Shown here: piece after piece, positions 16,973 through 26,066 of the stretch
Position numbering within the stretch: the first letter of the stretch is position 1
How the letters are laid out: each line of letters begins with the position of its first letter
Assembly: GCA_022865865.1 (NCBI GenBank)
Contig: JALHTN010000150.1
Coordinates: forward strand, 1 to 37,688
From: Anaerolineales bacterium
GTDB lineage: Bacteria; Chloroflexota; Anaerolineae; Anaerolineales; UBA4823
Reading direction: 5' to 3'
Length of the DNA: 37,688 nt
The notes under the pieces: generated by a model
The model's database searches: none
What the model saw: the letters and a program-made list of their open reading frames with translations, nothing else
What the model was told of the DNA's origin: nothing
Program-made: the position numbers and the translations under genes

Positions 16973-17066
16973 GGGGGTGGTTGGGTCCCGGTGGGCTCCC
17001 CGGTCTTCAAAACCGGTGGCGGGTCGCGATGCGAGCCGCGGTGGGTTCGACTCCCATCCACTCCCG
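16973..17066 (+). tRNA. selC: tRNA-Sec (anticodon TCA)
   Basis: A 94-base tRNA with the special build of a selenocysteine tRNA: an 8-bp acceptor stem (GGGGGTGG with CCACTCCC, one G-U pair), anticodon loop CTTCAAA with TCA reading UGA, a 5-bp anticodon stem CCGGT/ACCGG, a long variable arm (GCGGGTCGCGATGCGAGCCGC), and the T arm TGGGTTCGACTCCCA. G73 is the discriminator base. The 3' CCA is not encoded: CCT follows the discriminator. Its presence implies a UGA-decoding selenocysteine system, but selA, selB and selD are not in the window and I found no selenoprotein here. Confidence 0.95.
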
Positions 17067-17125
17067 CCTTCTCTTATACCAATCACTTTTCAATGGTATT
17101 TGATCATTAAATTGGCTGCGGAATT

Positions 17126-18352
17126 ATGACCATTACTTATACACAATCAATTGACTCAACCTCCCAAGCCGATCCCTATCTTCAACTGGTAAAGCAGGTT
17201 TTCCGAATTGAGGAGGTTACTTGGGGGAATGAAAAACAAAATTTTTTAGTCCGCTACCGTGGAAAGCTGCTGCTCGATTCCCAGGAAGCATATCTGCAGC
17301 TTTCTCAAAGTTTGCAGAATCTCGATGTAACCCCTCTCTTTAGGCTAGAGGATGATGGTGAAATCATTGTCTTGTTGAAAGGGATTGTTAAACCAAAACC
17401 ATCTAATCCTTGGATCAATCTTATTCTATTTATCCTCACGGGAATAAGTGTTATTTTTGCTGGGACACTTTTTGAGTATCGTGGGCCGCTGACAACTGAC
17501 TTGAACGAATTGCTGCCACATTTACTGCCAACGTTATACCGGGGCATAGCATTTGCTGCCAGCTTGCTTGCCATCTTACTCGCTCACGAATTCGGTCATT
17601 ACCTGGCTGCCCGTTACCATCGCTCTGCAGTAACTCTTCCTTACTTTATCCCATTCCCATTCAGCCCTTTCGGAACGATGGGAGCATTCATTCAGTTAAA
17701 AGAACCTCCGAAGAATAAAAGGATCTTATTAGATATTGGCATCGCTGGACCATTAGCAGGATTAGTAATCGCTATCCCCCTTCTTTTCCTGGGTTTATAC
17801 TTATCGCAAACCGACAAATTGCCATTATTCTTGGCTCAAGGACAGGCCATCAGTTTGGAAGGTAATTCTCTTCTTTATTTGATGATGAAATTCATCGTTT
17901 TTGGAAACTGGTTGCCTGCTCCAGCAAGCCTTAGTGGAATTAATCCGCTGATCTACTGGCTGCGATATTTCTTTACCGGACAACCAATTCCATATGGTGC
18001 GATCGATGTCGTGCTTCACCCGGTTGCTTGGGCAGGATGGGCTGGATTACTCATCACCGCACTTAATCTCATTCCTGCAGGACAGCTCGATGGTGGTCAT
18101 ATCCTCTACGCCCTGTTCGGAAAAAGATCTCGCATAATTTTACCTTTCGTGTTGGTAGCATTAATAATCATGGGAACTGTCTGGTCGGGGTGGTGGTTGT
18201 GGGCCTTCTTAATCTTTTTATTGGGTCGTTCACACGCCGAACCTCTCGATCAGATAACCCAACTTGACCCCCGTCGTAAAGTTTTGGCGGTTTTCGGATT
18301 GGTAGTTTTCGTTCTGGTATTCACCCCCATTCCATTTAGTATTTTTTCCTGA
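17126..18352 (+). CDS. Site-2-protease family intramembrane metalloprotease (M50)
   Basis: A 408-residue membrane protease. Seen: a soluble N-terminal domain (residues 1-95), a first membrane segment (96-115), the zinc motif HEFGH (residues 154-158) in LLAHEFGHYLAARY, the conserved GIAGPLAGLVIAIP (205-218), and the third metal ligand in LIPAGQLDGGHILYALFG with Asp322. The layout resembles the long bacterial and chloroplast S2P/EGY-like group. Substrates are unknown; such enzymes cut membrane-bound regulators. It starts 60 bases after tRNA-Sec and may share its transcript. No strong ribosome binding site is seen. Confidence 0.9.
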   Translation: MTITYTQSIDSTSQADPYLQLVKQVFRIEEVTWGNEKQNFLVRYRGKLLLDSQEAYLQLSQSLQNLDVTPLFRLEDDGEIIVLLKGIVKPKPSNPWINLILFILTGISVIFAGTLFEYRGPLTTDLNELLPHLLPTLYRGIAFAASLLAILLAHEFGHYLAARYHRSAVTLPYFIPFPFSPFGTMGAFIQLKEPPKNKRILLDIGIAGPLAGLVIAIPLLFLGLYLSQTDKLPLFLAQGQAISLEGNSLLYLMMKFIVFGNWLPAPASLSGINPLIYWLRYFFTGQPIPYGAIDVVLHPVAWAGWAGLLITALNLIPAGQLDGGHILYALFGKRSRIILPFVLVALIIMGTVWSGWWLWAFLIFLLGRSHAEPLDQITQLDPRRKVLAVFGLVVFVLVFTPIPFSIFS

Positions 18353-18409
18353 ATTGGATCAAAATCAAATTAAAAGATTTCAGCCAGTTTCCCACTTTTC
18401 TGAACCCAA

Positions 18410-19387
18410 TTAAGGACGCACTTCAACGAAAGCCTTTATATCACTAATCGAGGAGTGGAGGCTGAACACCTCAATATCGAATTGCTTGCTTGATCCCGGT
18501 TCGAAGTGACCAATTTGCTCATCCTTCCGAACACCAACCACATTTCCATCACTATCGTAGGCGATCACCAGTATCCATACCAGATTGCCAGGTTGACTCT
18601 TTGCTGGTAGTCCAACAGTACCAAGCACCTCCGCTTGCAAGCCTCCCTCACTCATTACCACTTCGTCTACTTCCAACCAGGCGTTTAAATATCGAGCATC
18701 ATTCCTGGGAATTGGTTGACCAGTCAGTACATTTGTTGTCGCGATAATCTCAGAAGAATGACTTCCTGGAAAAAACACAACCAGGGGGAATTCTTCACCG
18801 GGAGGCAGCAGGTTTATTGCTCCGATTGCAGTTCCCTCGGCAATGAATTCACCAGAATTATTATGAAGGAGGACCTGGGCAGAGATATTTTCCAAAGGTC
18901 TGGCGCGATCGTTCGCGATGGATATAAAGCACCAAATACCATCCGGTGCTGGATAACAATTGGTACTGGTAATATTGATCGGAATGGGTGTCGCTGTGAC
19001 CGGGCTGGAAGGAATATTATCTCCTAATGGAATAACCAATTCAGTTCCAACCACGAGCAATCTCGCATTGACATCCGGATTTGCAGCCTGCAATTCCTCC
19101 AGACCTATTCCATGTCGTATGCTAATTGCCAGCATTGTGTCACCTTCAACAATTATATAAATTACTGGTGTCGATGTTGGAGGAGGCAATTGAGTCGGAG
19201 TAATCAGACTGGGTATTTTTATTTCAGGGGTTTCGCTTGGAGTAGGACTTGAATACGGGGTTAATTCCACTTGTTTGGGAACCGTCATCGAAGGAGCAGG
19301 TTGATCAGCAGCACAGCTTGTTAGACCACACACAACTATCACCAAAAATCCCTTCAGGATAAATATTAAGCTGTTCTCGAACAACAT
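18410..19387 (-). CDS. LysM-domain lipoprotein
   Basis: A secreted lipoprotein of 325 residues. Seen: a hydrophobic signal segment ending in the lipobox LTSC (Cys25), a Thr/Pro-rich linker (about residues 30-75), a LysM domain (IIVEGDTMLAISIRHGIGLE through LVVGTELVIPL) that should bind peptidoglycan, and a C-terminal beta-sandwich region of FxLYD-like type ending PGSSKQFDIEVFSL. The ATG at 19387 places the signal peptide at the N-terminus; a TTG at 19435 would add 16 odd residues. A TATAAT lies seven bases before the ATG, and there is no ribosome binding site, as in leaderless transcription. It is divergent from the TPR gene. Confidence 0.85.
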   Translation of the reverse strand: MLFENSLIFILKGFLVIVVCGLTSCAADQPAPSMTVPKQVELTPYSSPTPSETPEIKIPSLITPTQLPPPTSTPVIYIIVEGDTMLAISIRHGIGLEELQAANPDVNARLLVVGTELVIPLGDNIPSSPVTATPIPINITSTNCYPAPDGIWCFISIANDRARPLENISAQVLLHNNSGEFIAEGTAIGAINLLPPGEEFPLVVFFPGSHSSEIIATTNVLTGQPIPRNDARYLNAWLEVDEVVMSEGGLQAEVLGTVGLPAKSQPGNLVWILVIAYDSDGNVVGVRKDEQIGHFEPGSSKQFDIEVFSLHSSISDIKAFVEVRP

Positions 19388-19394
19388 AGCCGGG

Positions 19395-19400
19395 ATTATA
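19395..19400 (-). promoter_or_regulatory. Perfect -10 box directly upstream of the LysM lipoprotein gene
   Basis: On the minus strand TATAAT is followed by seven bases and then ATG (19387), which would place the transcript start on or next to the start codon. No good -35 match is seen. Confidence 0.35.
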
Positions 19401-19493
19401 ACCCAGCCACCTGACCTTACAGATATATGAGGCAAGGCTCTCTCATCTTGTATGCAGACTTCTACTATGCTATATTCGGCTGTGAGGTTCGTA

Positions 19494-21395
19494 ATGGCTG
19501 ACGATAAAATGCTCCAAGAAGCGATTGAAGCGGTAGCTAATGGTCACCGGGAACGCGCTCGGGATTTATTAACTCGTCTTCTTAGAGCCAATCAATCCAA
19601 TCCAAAATATTGGCTCTGGATGAGCTCGGTTGTCGAATCAGCAAAAGAGCGAATTTATTGTCTGCAGAAGGTAATTCACCTGCAGCCTGAAAACCGTGCT
19701 GCTCATCTTGGACTCTTGCTGGTGGGCGTTTCTTCTCCTGAGAAAGGATTTCAACCAGCCCCCGTTCAACCTCGTAATTGGCGAGAGACCTACAAAACAG
19801 CGGCTCTCGAAAGCAAACCCAGAAGAATTATTCGAATTGCGATGTACATGGGGGCAAGTATATTAGTTTTAGGTTTTATCTTCCTGGCATTCATTGGACC
19901 TCGTATCAACAGCTCTGCATATTTTGGTCGAGTAGAGTTAACCGTTACACCGATTTTTGAGACAATCGCCGCAACAGCGACACTTCTTCCAACGAACACT
20001 CCAAGGGTAGTTACACCCACACCAACTTTCATTGGGCCAACTCCTCTATGGATGTTTCTTGAATCTACCTACACCCCAACTCCTCTATACGTGAACACCC
20101 CTCATCCAGTAACAGAAGCTTATCGAGCAGGAATGAGATCATTTAACAATGGGAATTACCCAGAAATGCTCTTTTTCATGAAGCAGGCCGCGCAAGCAGA
20201 ACCAGATTCTGCAGACATTCATTATTACCTGGGTGAAACATACCTATTATTGGGTGAACCAGAGAATGCACTTTATGCCTACGAAAAAGCCATCGAGGTT
20301 AATCAAAATTTCGCTCCTGCCTACTTGGGTCGTGCAAGAGCGTTGTCTGTTTTAGATCCAGAATTCGATATTGAAGCTGATTTGACTCAAGCACTGAATA
20401 TAGATCCCAACCTGGCTAATGCGCACTTAGACCTGATTGCATTCCATTTGTCTTTGGGTAATTATGAACAATCTTTGGAATTGATCGAATCTGCAGAGAA
20501 AATCATCCCTGATTCACCATTAATATATGCTTACCTGTCGCAAGCTTTGATACATACCGGAGATTTTGAACAGGCATTTGATGCCGCTGAAAAGGCTTAC
20601 GAGCTTGATCAAACCATTCTAAGTATTTATCAGACCTTAGGTGAGCTGAACTTATTATCTGGAAATGCAGACCAGGCTAGTCATTTCTTAGAAATTTACT
20701 TGCGGTATGTAAAAGATGATTCTTATACCTGGGCAACATATGGTCGGGCACTATTCGAAAGTGGAAACCAAATTGAACAAGCAATGCAAGCTTTTGATCT
20801 GGCTTTAACTTTAGATGAAAACTCATTTATTGCCTTGCTTAATCGTGGCTATGCGTTTTTGGAGCTAGGTGAAGGACAATTAGCTGTTAATGACTTATTC
20901 ATCGCACGAAATTTTGACCGGGAGTCATTCCTGGCCAGCCTGGGTCTTGCCAGGGCATTATCTCAGTCAGAACGATATGAAGATGCGATAAGTCAATACG
21001 CCGGGAGCGAGCTGCTCATAGAAACCGAACAACAGCAAGCTGAGGTATACTATTGGCGCGCCAAAACCTTTGATTTAATGGGAAATATCAAGTCGGCAGG
21101 AATAGATTTTATTGCTCTTCTAGATTTACCATCAGAGGATATCCCTGCGGATTGGATTTCAGAAGCTCAAGCTTACATAATCCAATTGACTCCCACTCCA
21201 ACTATGACCAGCTCACCCCACCCACCCACGGCTACCCCCACCATGGTAACACCGACTTCCTCCCCAACAATGACACCAAAACCAACAAAAATCACACCAA
21301 GTCCTACAAGTACCAGGACTCCAAATGCTGCTTCAGTGACTCCTAGCCCATCCTCCACTGCTCGACCAACTCCCACTTCACAGTCAAGCAGATAA
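19494..21395 (+). CDS. Membrane-anchored TPR-repeat protein
   Basis: About 633 residues. Seen: a cytoplasmic N-terminal helical-repeat domain (MADDKMLQEAIEAVANGHRE through about residue 85), one membrane segment near residues 115-140 (IRIAMYMGASILVLGFIFLA), a Thr/Pro-rich linker, at least eight TPR-like helical pairs (for example ADIHYYLGETYLLLGEPENA), and a Thr/Pro/Ser-rich tail of about 60 residues. It probably exposes its TPR region outside the membrane as a scaffold; partners are unknown. The start at 19494 is supported by GAGG six bases upstream; an ATG at 19452 is less likely. The histidine kinase gene follows after 12 bases, which suggests a shared role. Confidence 0.85.
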   Translation: MADDKMLQEAIEAVANGHRERARDLLTRLLRANQSNPKYWLWMSSVVESAKERIYCLQKVIHLQPENRAAHLGLLLVGVSSPEKGFQPAPVQPRNWRETYKTAALESKPRRIIRIAMYMGASILVLGFIFLAFIGPRINSSAYFGRVELTVTPIFETIAATATLLPTNTPRVVTPTPTFIGPTPLWMFLESTYTPTPLYVNTPHPVTEAYRAGMRSFNNGNYPEMLFFMKQAAQAEPDSADIHYYLGETYLLLGEPENALYAYEKAIEVNQNFAPAYLGRARALSVLDPEFDIEADLTQALNIDPNLANAHLDLIAFHLSLGNYEQSLELIESAEKIIPDSPLIYAYLSQALIHTGDFEQAFDAAEKAYELDQTILSIYQTLGELNLLSGNADQASHFLEIYLRYVKDDSYTWATYGRALFESGNQIEQAMQAFDLALTLDENSFIALLNRGYAFLELGEGQLAVNDLFIARNFDRESFLASLGLARALSQSERYEDAISQYAGSELLIETEQQQAEVYYWRAKTFDLMGNIKSAGIDFIALLDLPSEDIPADWISEAQAYIIQLTPTPTMTSSPHPPTATPTMVTPTSSPTMTPKPTKITPSPTSTRTPNAASVTPSPSSTARPTPTSQSSR

Positions 21396-21407
21396 CGTTT
21401 CCATGGC

Positions 21408-23759
21408 ATGCCAAGAATGCCTAAAATCGAGACCCCACCCCAAAGACATTTTCAAATCATCGTTCTCACAATAAGCTTCATTTCTTTGATTTTAGGAACG
21501 ATTTTATCCCCACCAATTCAAGATCAATATATCCCTCTGATTAGCCTGCTGGTAATTATTGGCATACTTGAATTTCTCCCGCTTAAATTATTCAACAATA
21601 AGTATTCACTGATCCATATCGTCTTGTTTTCCGCGGGACTTATATATGGCACAGGGCTTGCTGTATGGGCATGTTTAATAGGAATAGGTGTCGCAGTCGG
21701 TCTTCAACTCATCTTCCCCTCCCGATTGTTATCTTTCTCTTCAAATCAAAAATCCCCTCTCTGGGCAGGATTATTCGATTTTGGACTCAATTCATCGACC
21801 CTGGTATTAACGCTATCACTATTTGGAATGACAAAGGGGGTTTCCTCCCTGAATATGGGTGTTAGCCAGGGATGGATCTTGATCCTAGGAGCAGGTATCT
21901 TCTTTGGTACAGTCCACGGGATTTTTTATTCAACTGCCAGCAATTATCTAATTGCGAATCGATCCACCCGAGAAAATTGGGATATCTTGGCACTGATATC
22001 AACTGAGATTCTACCAACGTTCTTTGGTTTCACTACCTTGCTGATATATCCGTTGATCGGGGACGGGGCATTGATAATTTTAGGTGTGTCGACCTTCGCC
22101 CTGGGATTATTAATCTTCTATCTTAATGCCCCACGAAAAAATCTCGAACGCAGATTTCAAGAGTTATCTGCTCTGGAGGAAATCAGTAAGATTCTCGGTT
22201 CGGATATTGATTTAGAAAAACTGCTCAGTTCAATTCAGGTTCAAGTCACCAACCTGTTAAACGTTGATAATTTCTATGTGGCATTATTAGATCCTGTCGA
22301 TCAGCAAATCTGGTACCCATTAGCGGTAAAGTATGGATTACGACAGAATTGGCAGCGACGACCATTGACAGATCGCCTGACTGATAGAGTCATCCTGGAG
22401 GGTAAACCGATATTGCTCCCCCATAATGGCAGGCAGCAATTATCCGAGATTGGTTTACCCGCTGGCGAAGATGCACCATACGCCTGGATTGGTGTACCTT
22501 TGATTACCTCCGAACATACAATTGGTTGTCTGGCACTATTCTCAATGACTCCAGAGACTGAATTCTCCCAGGATGATCTCAATCTGCTCAGCATCCTATC
22601 CGGACAAACCAGTGTTGCGATCGAGATCGCTTTGCACAATGCGTTACTCTCATCGGATATAACCATCGGCCGGGATCGATTAACCACTATTCTCAACTCA
22701 GTACGTGATGGATTAATATTGATCGATTCTGACGGAAAAATAACATTAATAAATGAAGCTGTTGCGAATTTGACCGGATTACCTCAAAGTGAATTTATTG
22801 GGCAAAAATTTCCAGATTTACCCCCTGCTGTTGCAGAAGCAATTGGTTTTTCACCTTTGGAAGTGGGCGAAATTCTTGATCAGCTCCACAATGACGCTGC
22901 CCATCCTTCAAAAAAATACGCATATAGACTGGTTAACCAGCCACCGGAATTATTCATTGAACGCTCCCTTATCCAAGTTCATGACAAATCAGATCACCTG
23001 AGTGGATTGATCATCACCCTGCGGGATATTACCGATGAATACCAGTTGAAACAAGATCAAGATCTGATCAGCGAGACGCTTGTACACGACCTACGTTCTC
23101 CATTAAGCTCAACGATCAGCGCCTTAGATGTCATAAATGATGCTTTCGCTAGTGGAGATCCTGCGGGAATCCTCGAGCCATCGATCCAAATCGCTCAACG
23201 AAGCTCCCGAAGAATGCTTGCCATGGTTGAATCGATCCTGGAAATCAACAGGATGGAATCCGGAAAAATTGATTTATCACTTTCAAAAGTAGATGTGGAG
23301 AAACTTCTGAAGGATTCTATCTCGGAATTTTATGCTCTGGCGAAAGATTACAATGTAGGGATCAGGTTTGAACCAGCTCAAAATATTCCGCTGGTTACTT
23401 TGGATGAGAATAAAACTCATCGTGTAATTAACAACCTCATCGACAATGCTTTAAAGTTCAGTCCTGAGGAAGAAGATATTATCATCAAGGTTCTGACTAC
23501 TGGCCAGAGTATCATCGAGATACATGTCAGCGATCGCGGACCTGGGATTCCCGCAGAATATTCAAAGTCAATATTCGATCGCTTCTTTCAAATTCCAAAC
23601 CGGTCAAGTCGAAAACGTGGATCTGGACTAGGATTGACATATTGTCGCTTGACTGCGGAAGCTCATGGAGGGAAAATCTGGGTGAAGGACCGACCTGGTG
23701 GAGGCAGCAACTTTGTGGTCTCCCTACCGATCTCTGGCCCCATGGATGAAAAACAATAG
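21408..23759 (+). CDS. Membrane sensor histidine kinase with GAF and PAS domains
   Basis: A 783-residue sensor kinase. Seen in order: seven or eight membrane segments (residues about 15-238, a MASE-like sensor region), a GAF domain (about 265-415), a PAS domain (about 423-545, SVRDGLILIDSDGKITLINE), the phospho-acceptor helix with His560 in ETLVHDLRSPLSS, and an ATPase domain with N-box Asn680 in NNLIDNALKFS, G1 VSDRGPGIP and G2 GSGLGLTY. No response regulator is adjacent; the nearest are at 28262 and 31419. It lies 12 bases past the TPR gene. No obvious ribosome binding site precedes ATG 21408; ATG 21417 is an alternative. Confidence 0.92.
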   Translation: MPRMPKIETPPQRHFQIIVLTISFISLILGTILSPPIQDQYIPLISLLVIIGILEFLPLKLFNNKYSLIHIVLFSAGLIYGTGLAVWACLIGIGVAVGLQLIFPSRLLSFSSNQKSPLWAGLFDFGLNSSTLVLTLSLFGMTKGVSSLNMGVSQGWILILGAGIFFGTVHGIFYSTASNYLIANRSTRENWDILALISTEILPTFFGFTTLLIYPLIGDGALIILGVSTFALGLLIFYLNAPRKNLERRFQELSALEEISKILGSDIDLEKLLSSIQVQVTNLLNVDNFYVALLDPVDQQIWYPLAVKYGLRQNWQRRPLTDRLTDRVILEGKPILLPHNGRQQLSEIGLPAGEDAPYAWIGVPLITSEHTIGCLALFSMTPETEFSQDDLNLLSILSGQTSVAIEIALHNALLSSDITIGRDRLTTILNSVRDGLILIDSDGKITLINEAVANLTGLPQSEFIGQKFPDLPPAVAEAIGFSPLEVGEILDQLHNDAAHPSKKYAYRLVNQPPELFIERSLIQVHDKSDHLSGLIITLRDITDEYQLKQDQDLISETLVHDLRSPLSSTISALDVINDAFASGDPAGILEPSIQIAQRSSRRMLAMVESILEINRMESGKIDLSLSKVDVEKLLKDSISEFYALAKDYNVGIRFEPAQNIPLVTLDENKTHRVINNLIDNALKFSPEEEDIIIKVLTTGQSIIEIHVSDRGPGIPAEYSKSIFDRFFQIPNRSSRKRGSGLGLTYCRLTAEAHGGKIWVKDRPGGGSNFVVSLPISGPMDEKQ

Positions 23760-23900
23760 CTGAATTTCAGCATCTAAGTCAAGCCATATATTATAAAATT
23801 ATTACCCTAAACTAACCCCCATTACTTCAAAATGTCTTGTTTCATAATTTTCATTCAACCAAATCGAAAGATTATTAATAAATTTCTATCGCAGCATGCC

Positions 23901-23929
23901 TTGCACTTGGGATTATTGCGCGCTATAAT
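23901..23929 (+). promoter_or_regulatory. Sigma70-type promoter for the FmdB-like gene
   Basis: TTGCAC, a 17-base spacer, and a perfect TATAAT (23924-23929), about 47 bases before the ATG at 23977. Confidence 0.75.
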
Positions 23930-23976
23930 CTCTGACAATTCGTACCCAATTAAAACTAACCAAGCTTATTTGAGAG

Positions 23977-24285
23977 ATGCCCACTTATACCTACCAGTGT
24001 GATAATTGTGGTGTCCGGTTTGACCGGCACCAGAAATTTTCGGAAAAACTTCTTTCAGTCTGTCCAGAGTGTTCTAAGAAGTCTCTCCGGAAAGTTTTCA
24101 CGCCTGTTGGCATTGTATTCAAAGGATCTGGATTTTACGCTACAGACCATCGTTCACCATCTGGTGGTTCCCGGAAAAACGGCAGCAGCAAAGAAGAGGG
24201 GGAGGGCGAAACTAAATCAAAATCAGAAAGTGAGGGGACAGAAAAGAAAGATTCCAAAAAGGTATCAGAGAAGAAAACGGATTGA
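23977..24285 (+). CDS. FmdB-type zinc ribbon protein
   Basis: A 102-residue protein of the FmdB regulatory family. Seen: the N-terminal zinc ribbon MPTYTYQCDNCGVRFDRHQK with Cys pairs CDNC and CPEC, SLRKVFTPVGIVFKGSGFY, which is the usual family segment, and a highly charged Lys/Glu/Ser tail of about 40 residues. The function of the family is poorly known despite its name (formamidase regulator in Methylophilus). It has its own promoter and terminator, so it is a single-gene unit. Confidence 0.9.
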   Translation: MPTYTYQCDNCGVRFDRHQKFSEKLLSVCPECSKKSLRKVFTPVGIVFKGSGFYATDHRSPSGGSRKNGSSKEEGEGETKSKSESEGTEKKDSKKVSEKKTD

Positions 24286-24325
24286 TAATGGCATAATCTG
24301 CCTATCAGAATTGTATACCAATCGT

Positions 24326-24358
24326 AAGGCGTCTCCAATAGATGAGACGCCTTTTTTT
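24326..24358 (+). terminator. Rho-independent terminator after the FmdB-like gene
   Basis: Stem AAGGCGTCTC / GAGACGCCTT with loop CAATAGAT, followed by TTTTTTT, 40 bases past the stop codon. Confidence 0.92.
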
Positions 24359-24447
24359 GATACAATCTAGCAATAAATATTTACTTTCTTGGAAAAATCG
24401 CAATGGTTTTTCGTTGAGATTTGCTTCACAAGGATGATGGTCAAGGC

Positions 24448-24519
24448 TCCTCGACCAGGACTCGAACCTGGAACCTAGCGGTTAACAGCCGCTCGCTCTG
24501 CCAATTGAGCTATCGAGGA
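24448..24519 (-). tRNA. tRNA-Asn (anticodon GTT)
   Basis: A 72-base cloverleaf on the minus strand: acceptor TCCTCGA/TCGAGGA, D arm GCTC/GAGC, anticodon stem AGCGG/CCGCT with loop CTGTTAA (anticodon GTT), and T arm CCAGG-TTCGAGT-CCTGG. The 3' CCA is not encoded. A consensus promoter lies just upstream. Confidence 0.96.
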
Positions 24520-24532
24520 AAATAGCGTATGG

Positions 24533-24561
24533 ATTATATACACAAGCCGAATGCATGTCAA
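24533..24561 (-). promoter_or_regulatory. Perfect consensus sigma70 promoter of tRNA-Asn
   Basis: On the minus strand: TTGACA (24561-24556), a 17-base spacer, and TATAAT (24538-24533), 13 bases before the tRNA. Both hexamers and the spacing are exact consensus. Confidence 0.92.
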
Positions 24562-24654
24562 GGCAATCAACGAGTGATGTGGAATCTCGACAATTGCTGG
24601 ATTAGTTCGTCAGAAAATGTGAGTTTATAAACACCAGAACATCAAGAGGAAAAT

Positions 24655-25482
24655 ATGACAATCAAAGGTAATCTTCATGATTTTACGCTCACCCAACTTC
24701 TAAATTTGATTACTCTCGCTCAGAAGTCCGGTACTTTGGTAGTCGAAAGGTCAAACGAAGCTGTTGAGGTGTTTTTTACCGATGGGAAATTGGCATATGC
24801 AAATACCGGCCAAGATGACAATAGTCTTGTTGGAATTCTACATAAGAATCAACTCTTGTCATCCGCTCAATACAATGGCATCAAAGCTAACGTGAATGGA
24901 ATGAGCGACAAGGAATTAGGTTTGCTGTTAATAAATGCCAATTACTTCAGTCAGCAAGATATTCTTCTCAGTCTGCAAACTCATTTTGTCGATGTGGTTA
25001 ATCGTCTCTTCACCTGGATGGAAGGTTTTTTTCAATTTGAAACAGATATCTGCCCTCCGGAAGATAAGATAACTGTTCGGGTGAGCCTGGAAAACTTGAT
25101 ACTTGAAGGCTCACGGCAAATTCAGGAGTTAGAACATCTGGAGGATGAAATCCCGAGCTTGGAAATCGGTGTGAAATTTGTTGATCGTCCAGAAGCCAAT
25201 GTCGCCAATCTAAAATTAAACTCCGAGGAATGGCAGGTAATCCCTTATATAGATCCAAAAAATACCCTGAGTCAGATCGCACGCGTCACCGATCTGACTG
25301 ATCTTCAAATCCGACAGGTAGTCTATAGCTTGGTGCAAACAGGCATCGTAGAAATGGTTCGCCCTGAATCCCCTCATGGGACACCACCACCAATCCAACT
25401 TGCCGATCAGCTGGTCAAAGTGGACAAGGAAGAAGGAAAATCTCTCATATTCCGCATCATCGATCGCATCCGTTCTTTATAA
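24655..25482 (+). CDS. DUF4388 domain protein with C-terminal winged-helix-like region
   Basis: A 275-residue cytoplasmic protein. Seen: DUF4388 at the N-terminus (IKGNLHDFTLTQLLNLITLA, then SGTLVVE and VEVFFTDGKLAYA, residues 3-60), a middle helical region, and a C-terminal part (about 190-235, EWQVIPYIDPKNTLSQIARV) that looks like a winged helix. DUF4388 (PATAN) proteins occur in bacterial signalling and motility networks, often with small GTPases, and one follows here after 18 bases. AGAGG lies six to ten bases before the ATG. It is the first gene of the signalling cluster. Confidence 0.88.
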   Translation: MTIKGNLHDFTLTQLLNLITLAQKSGTLVVERSNEAVEVFFTDGKLAYANTGQDDNSLVGILHKNQLLSSAQYNGIKANVNGMSDKELGLLLINANYFSQQDILLSLQTHFVDVVNRLFTWMEGFFQFETDICPPEDKITVRVSLENLILEGSRQIQELEHLEDEIPSLEIGVKFVDRPEANVANLKLNSEEWQVIPYIDPKNTLSQIARVTDLTDLQIRQVVYSLVQTGIVEMVRPESPHGTPPPIQLADQLVKVDKEEGKSLIFRIIDRIRSL

Positions 25483-25500
25483 ATATATTGGATATCGGAT

Positions 25501-26052
25501 ATGCAAACGTTAAAAATGGTCGTCACAGGTCCATTCAATGCAGGAAAAACTGAGTTTATTCAATCTGTGAGTGAGATTGATGTTGTGTCCACAGAACGCA
25601 GGATTTCTTCTGAAATCGAGCGCATCAAGGAAACCACAACTGTTGCCATGGATTTTGGACGCATTACCGTGGACAATGAAATGGTGCTTTATCTTTTTGG
25701 TACCCCAGGTCAGAAACGATTTGATTTCATGTGGGAAATTTTATCCGAAGGTATGCTGGGATTTGTAGTTATCATCGACAGCAATCGTCCAGAGACATTT
25801 CGAGAGGCGAGGAAGATCTTGGAAACATTCCGCGCTTATGCACCTACCCCATATGTGGTCGCTGCAAACAAGCAAGATTGCGAGGATGCCTGGGATATTG
25901 ATGATATGCGCATCGCTTTACGATTAAGCTCAGAGATTAAACTTCTGGAATGCGTTGCTACCGACAAAGATTCCGTAAAGAATGTTTTGCTGGAGCTTTT
26001 ATACAGCATACTTGCGGAATTAGAGGTTGTTGACCTCCAAGCGGTGTCTTAG
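25501..26052 (+). CDS. Small Ras-like GTPase (MglA/COG2229-like)
   Basis: A 183-residue GTPase. Seen: G1 loop GPFNAGKTEF (residues 10-19), switch I threonines in KETTTVAMDFG (44-54), G3 GTPGQKRF (67-74) in which Pro-Gly replaces Ala-Gly of Ras, G4 NKQD (123-126) and a G5-like ECVATD. Relatives act as polarity or signalling switches with roadblock or DUF4388 partners. It sits directly between the DUF4388 gene and an alpha/beta hydrolase gene (14 bases), so it is most likely part of one signalling operon. No separate GTPase-activating protein is recognisable here. Confidence 0.9.
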   Translation: MQTLKMVVTGPFNAGKTEFIQSVSEIDVVSTERRISSEIERIKETTTVAMDFGRITVDNEMVLYLFGTPGQKRFDFMWEILSEGMLGFVVIIDSNRPETFREARKILETFRAYAPTPYVVAANKQDCEDAWDIDDMRIALRLSSEIKLLECVATDKDSVKNVLLELLYSILAELEVVDLQAVS

Positions 26053-26066
26053 GAAGATGGTATTTC

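Noticed and set aside
18353..18409. A terminator between the convergent protease and LysM lipoprotein genes
   Set aside because: No stable stem with a T-run could be found on either strand.
21173..21409. A 78-codon minus-strand open frame rich in Gly and Val
   Set aside because: It is the antisense shadow of the Thr/Pro/Ser-rich tail of the TPR protein; the composition follows from the repeats of ACN and CCN codons.
23977..24285. Selenocysteine use at the TGA end of the FmdB-like gene or other genes here
   Set aside because: The TGA is followed at once by TAA, and no gene in the window shows conserved sequence continuing past a TGA.
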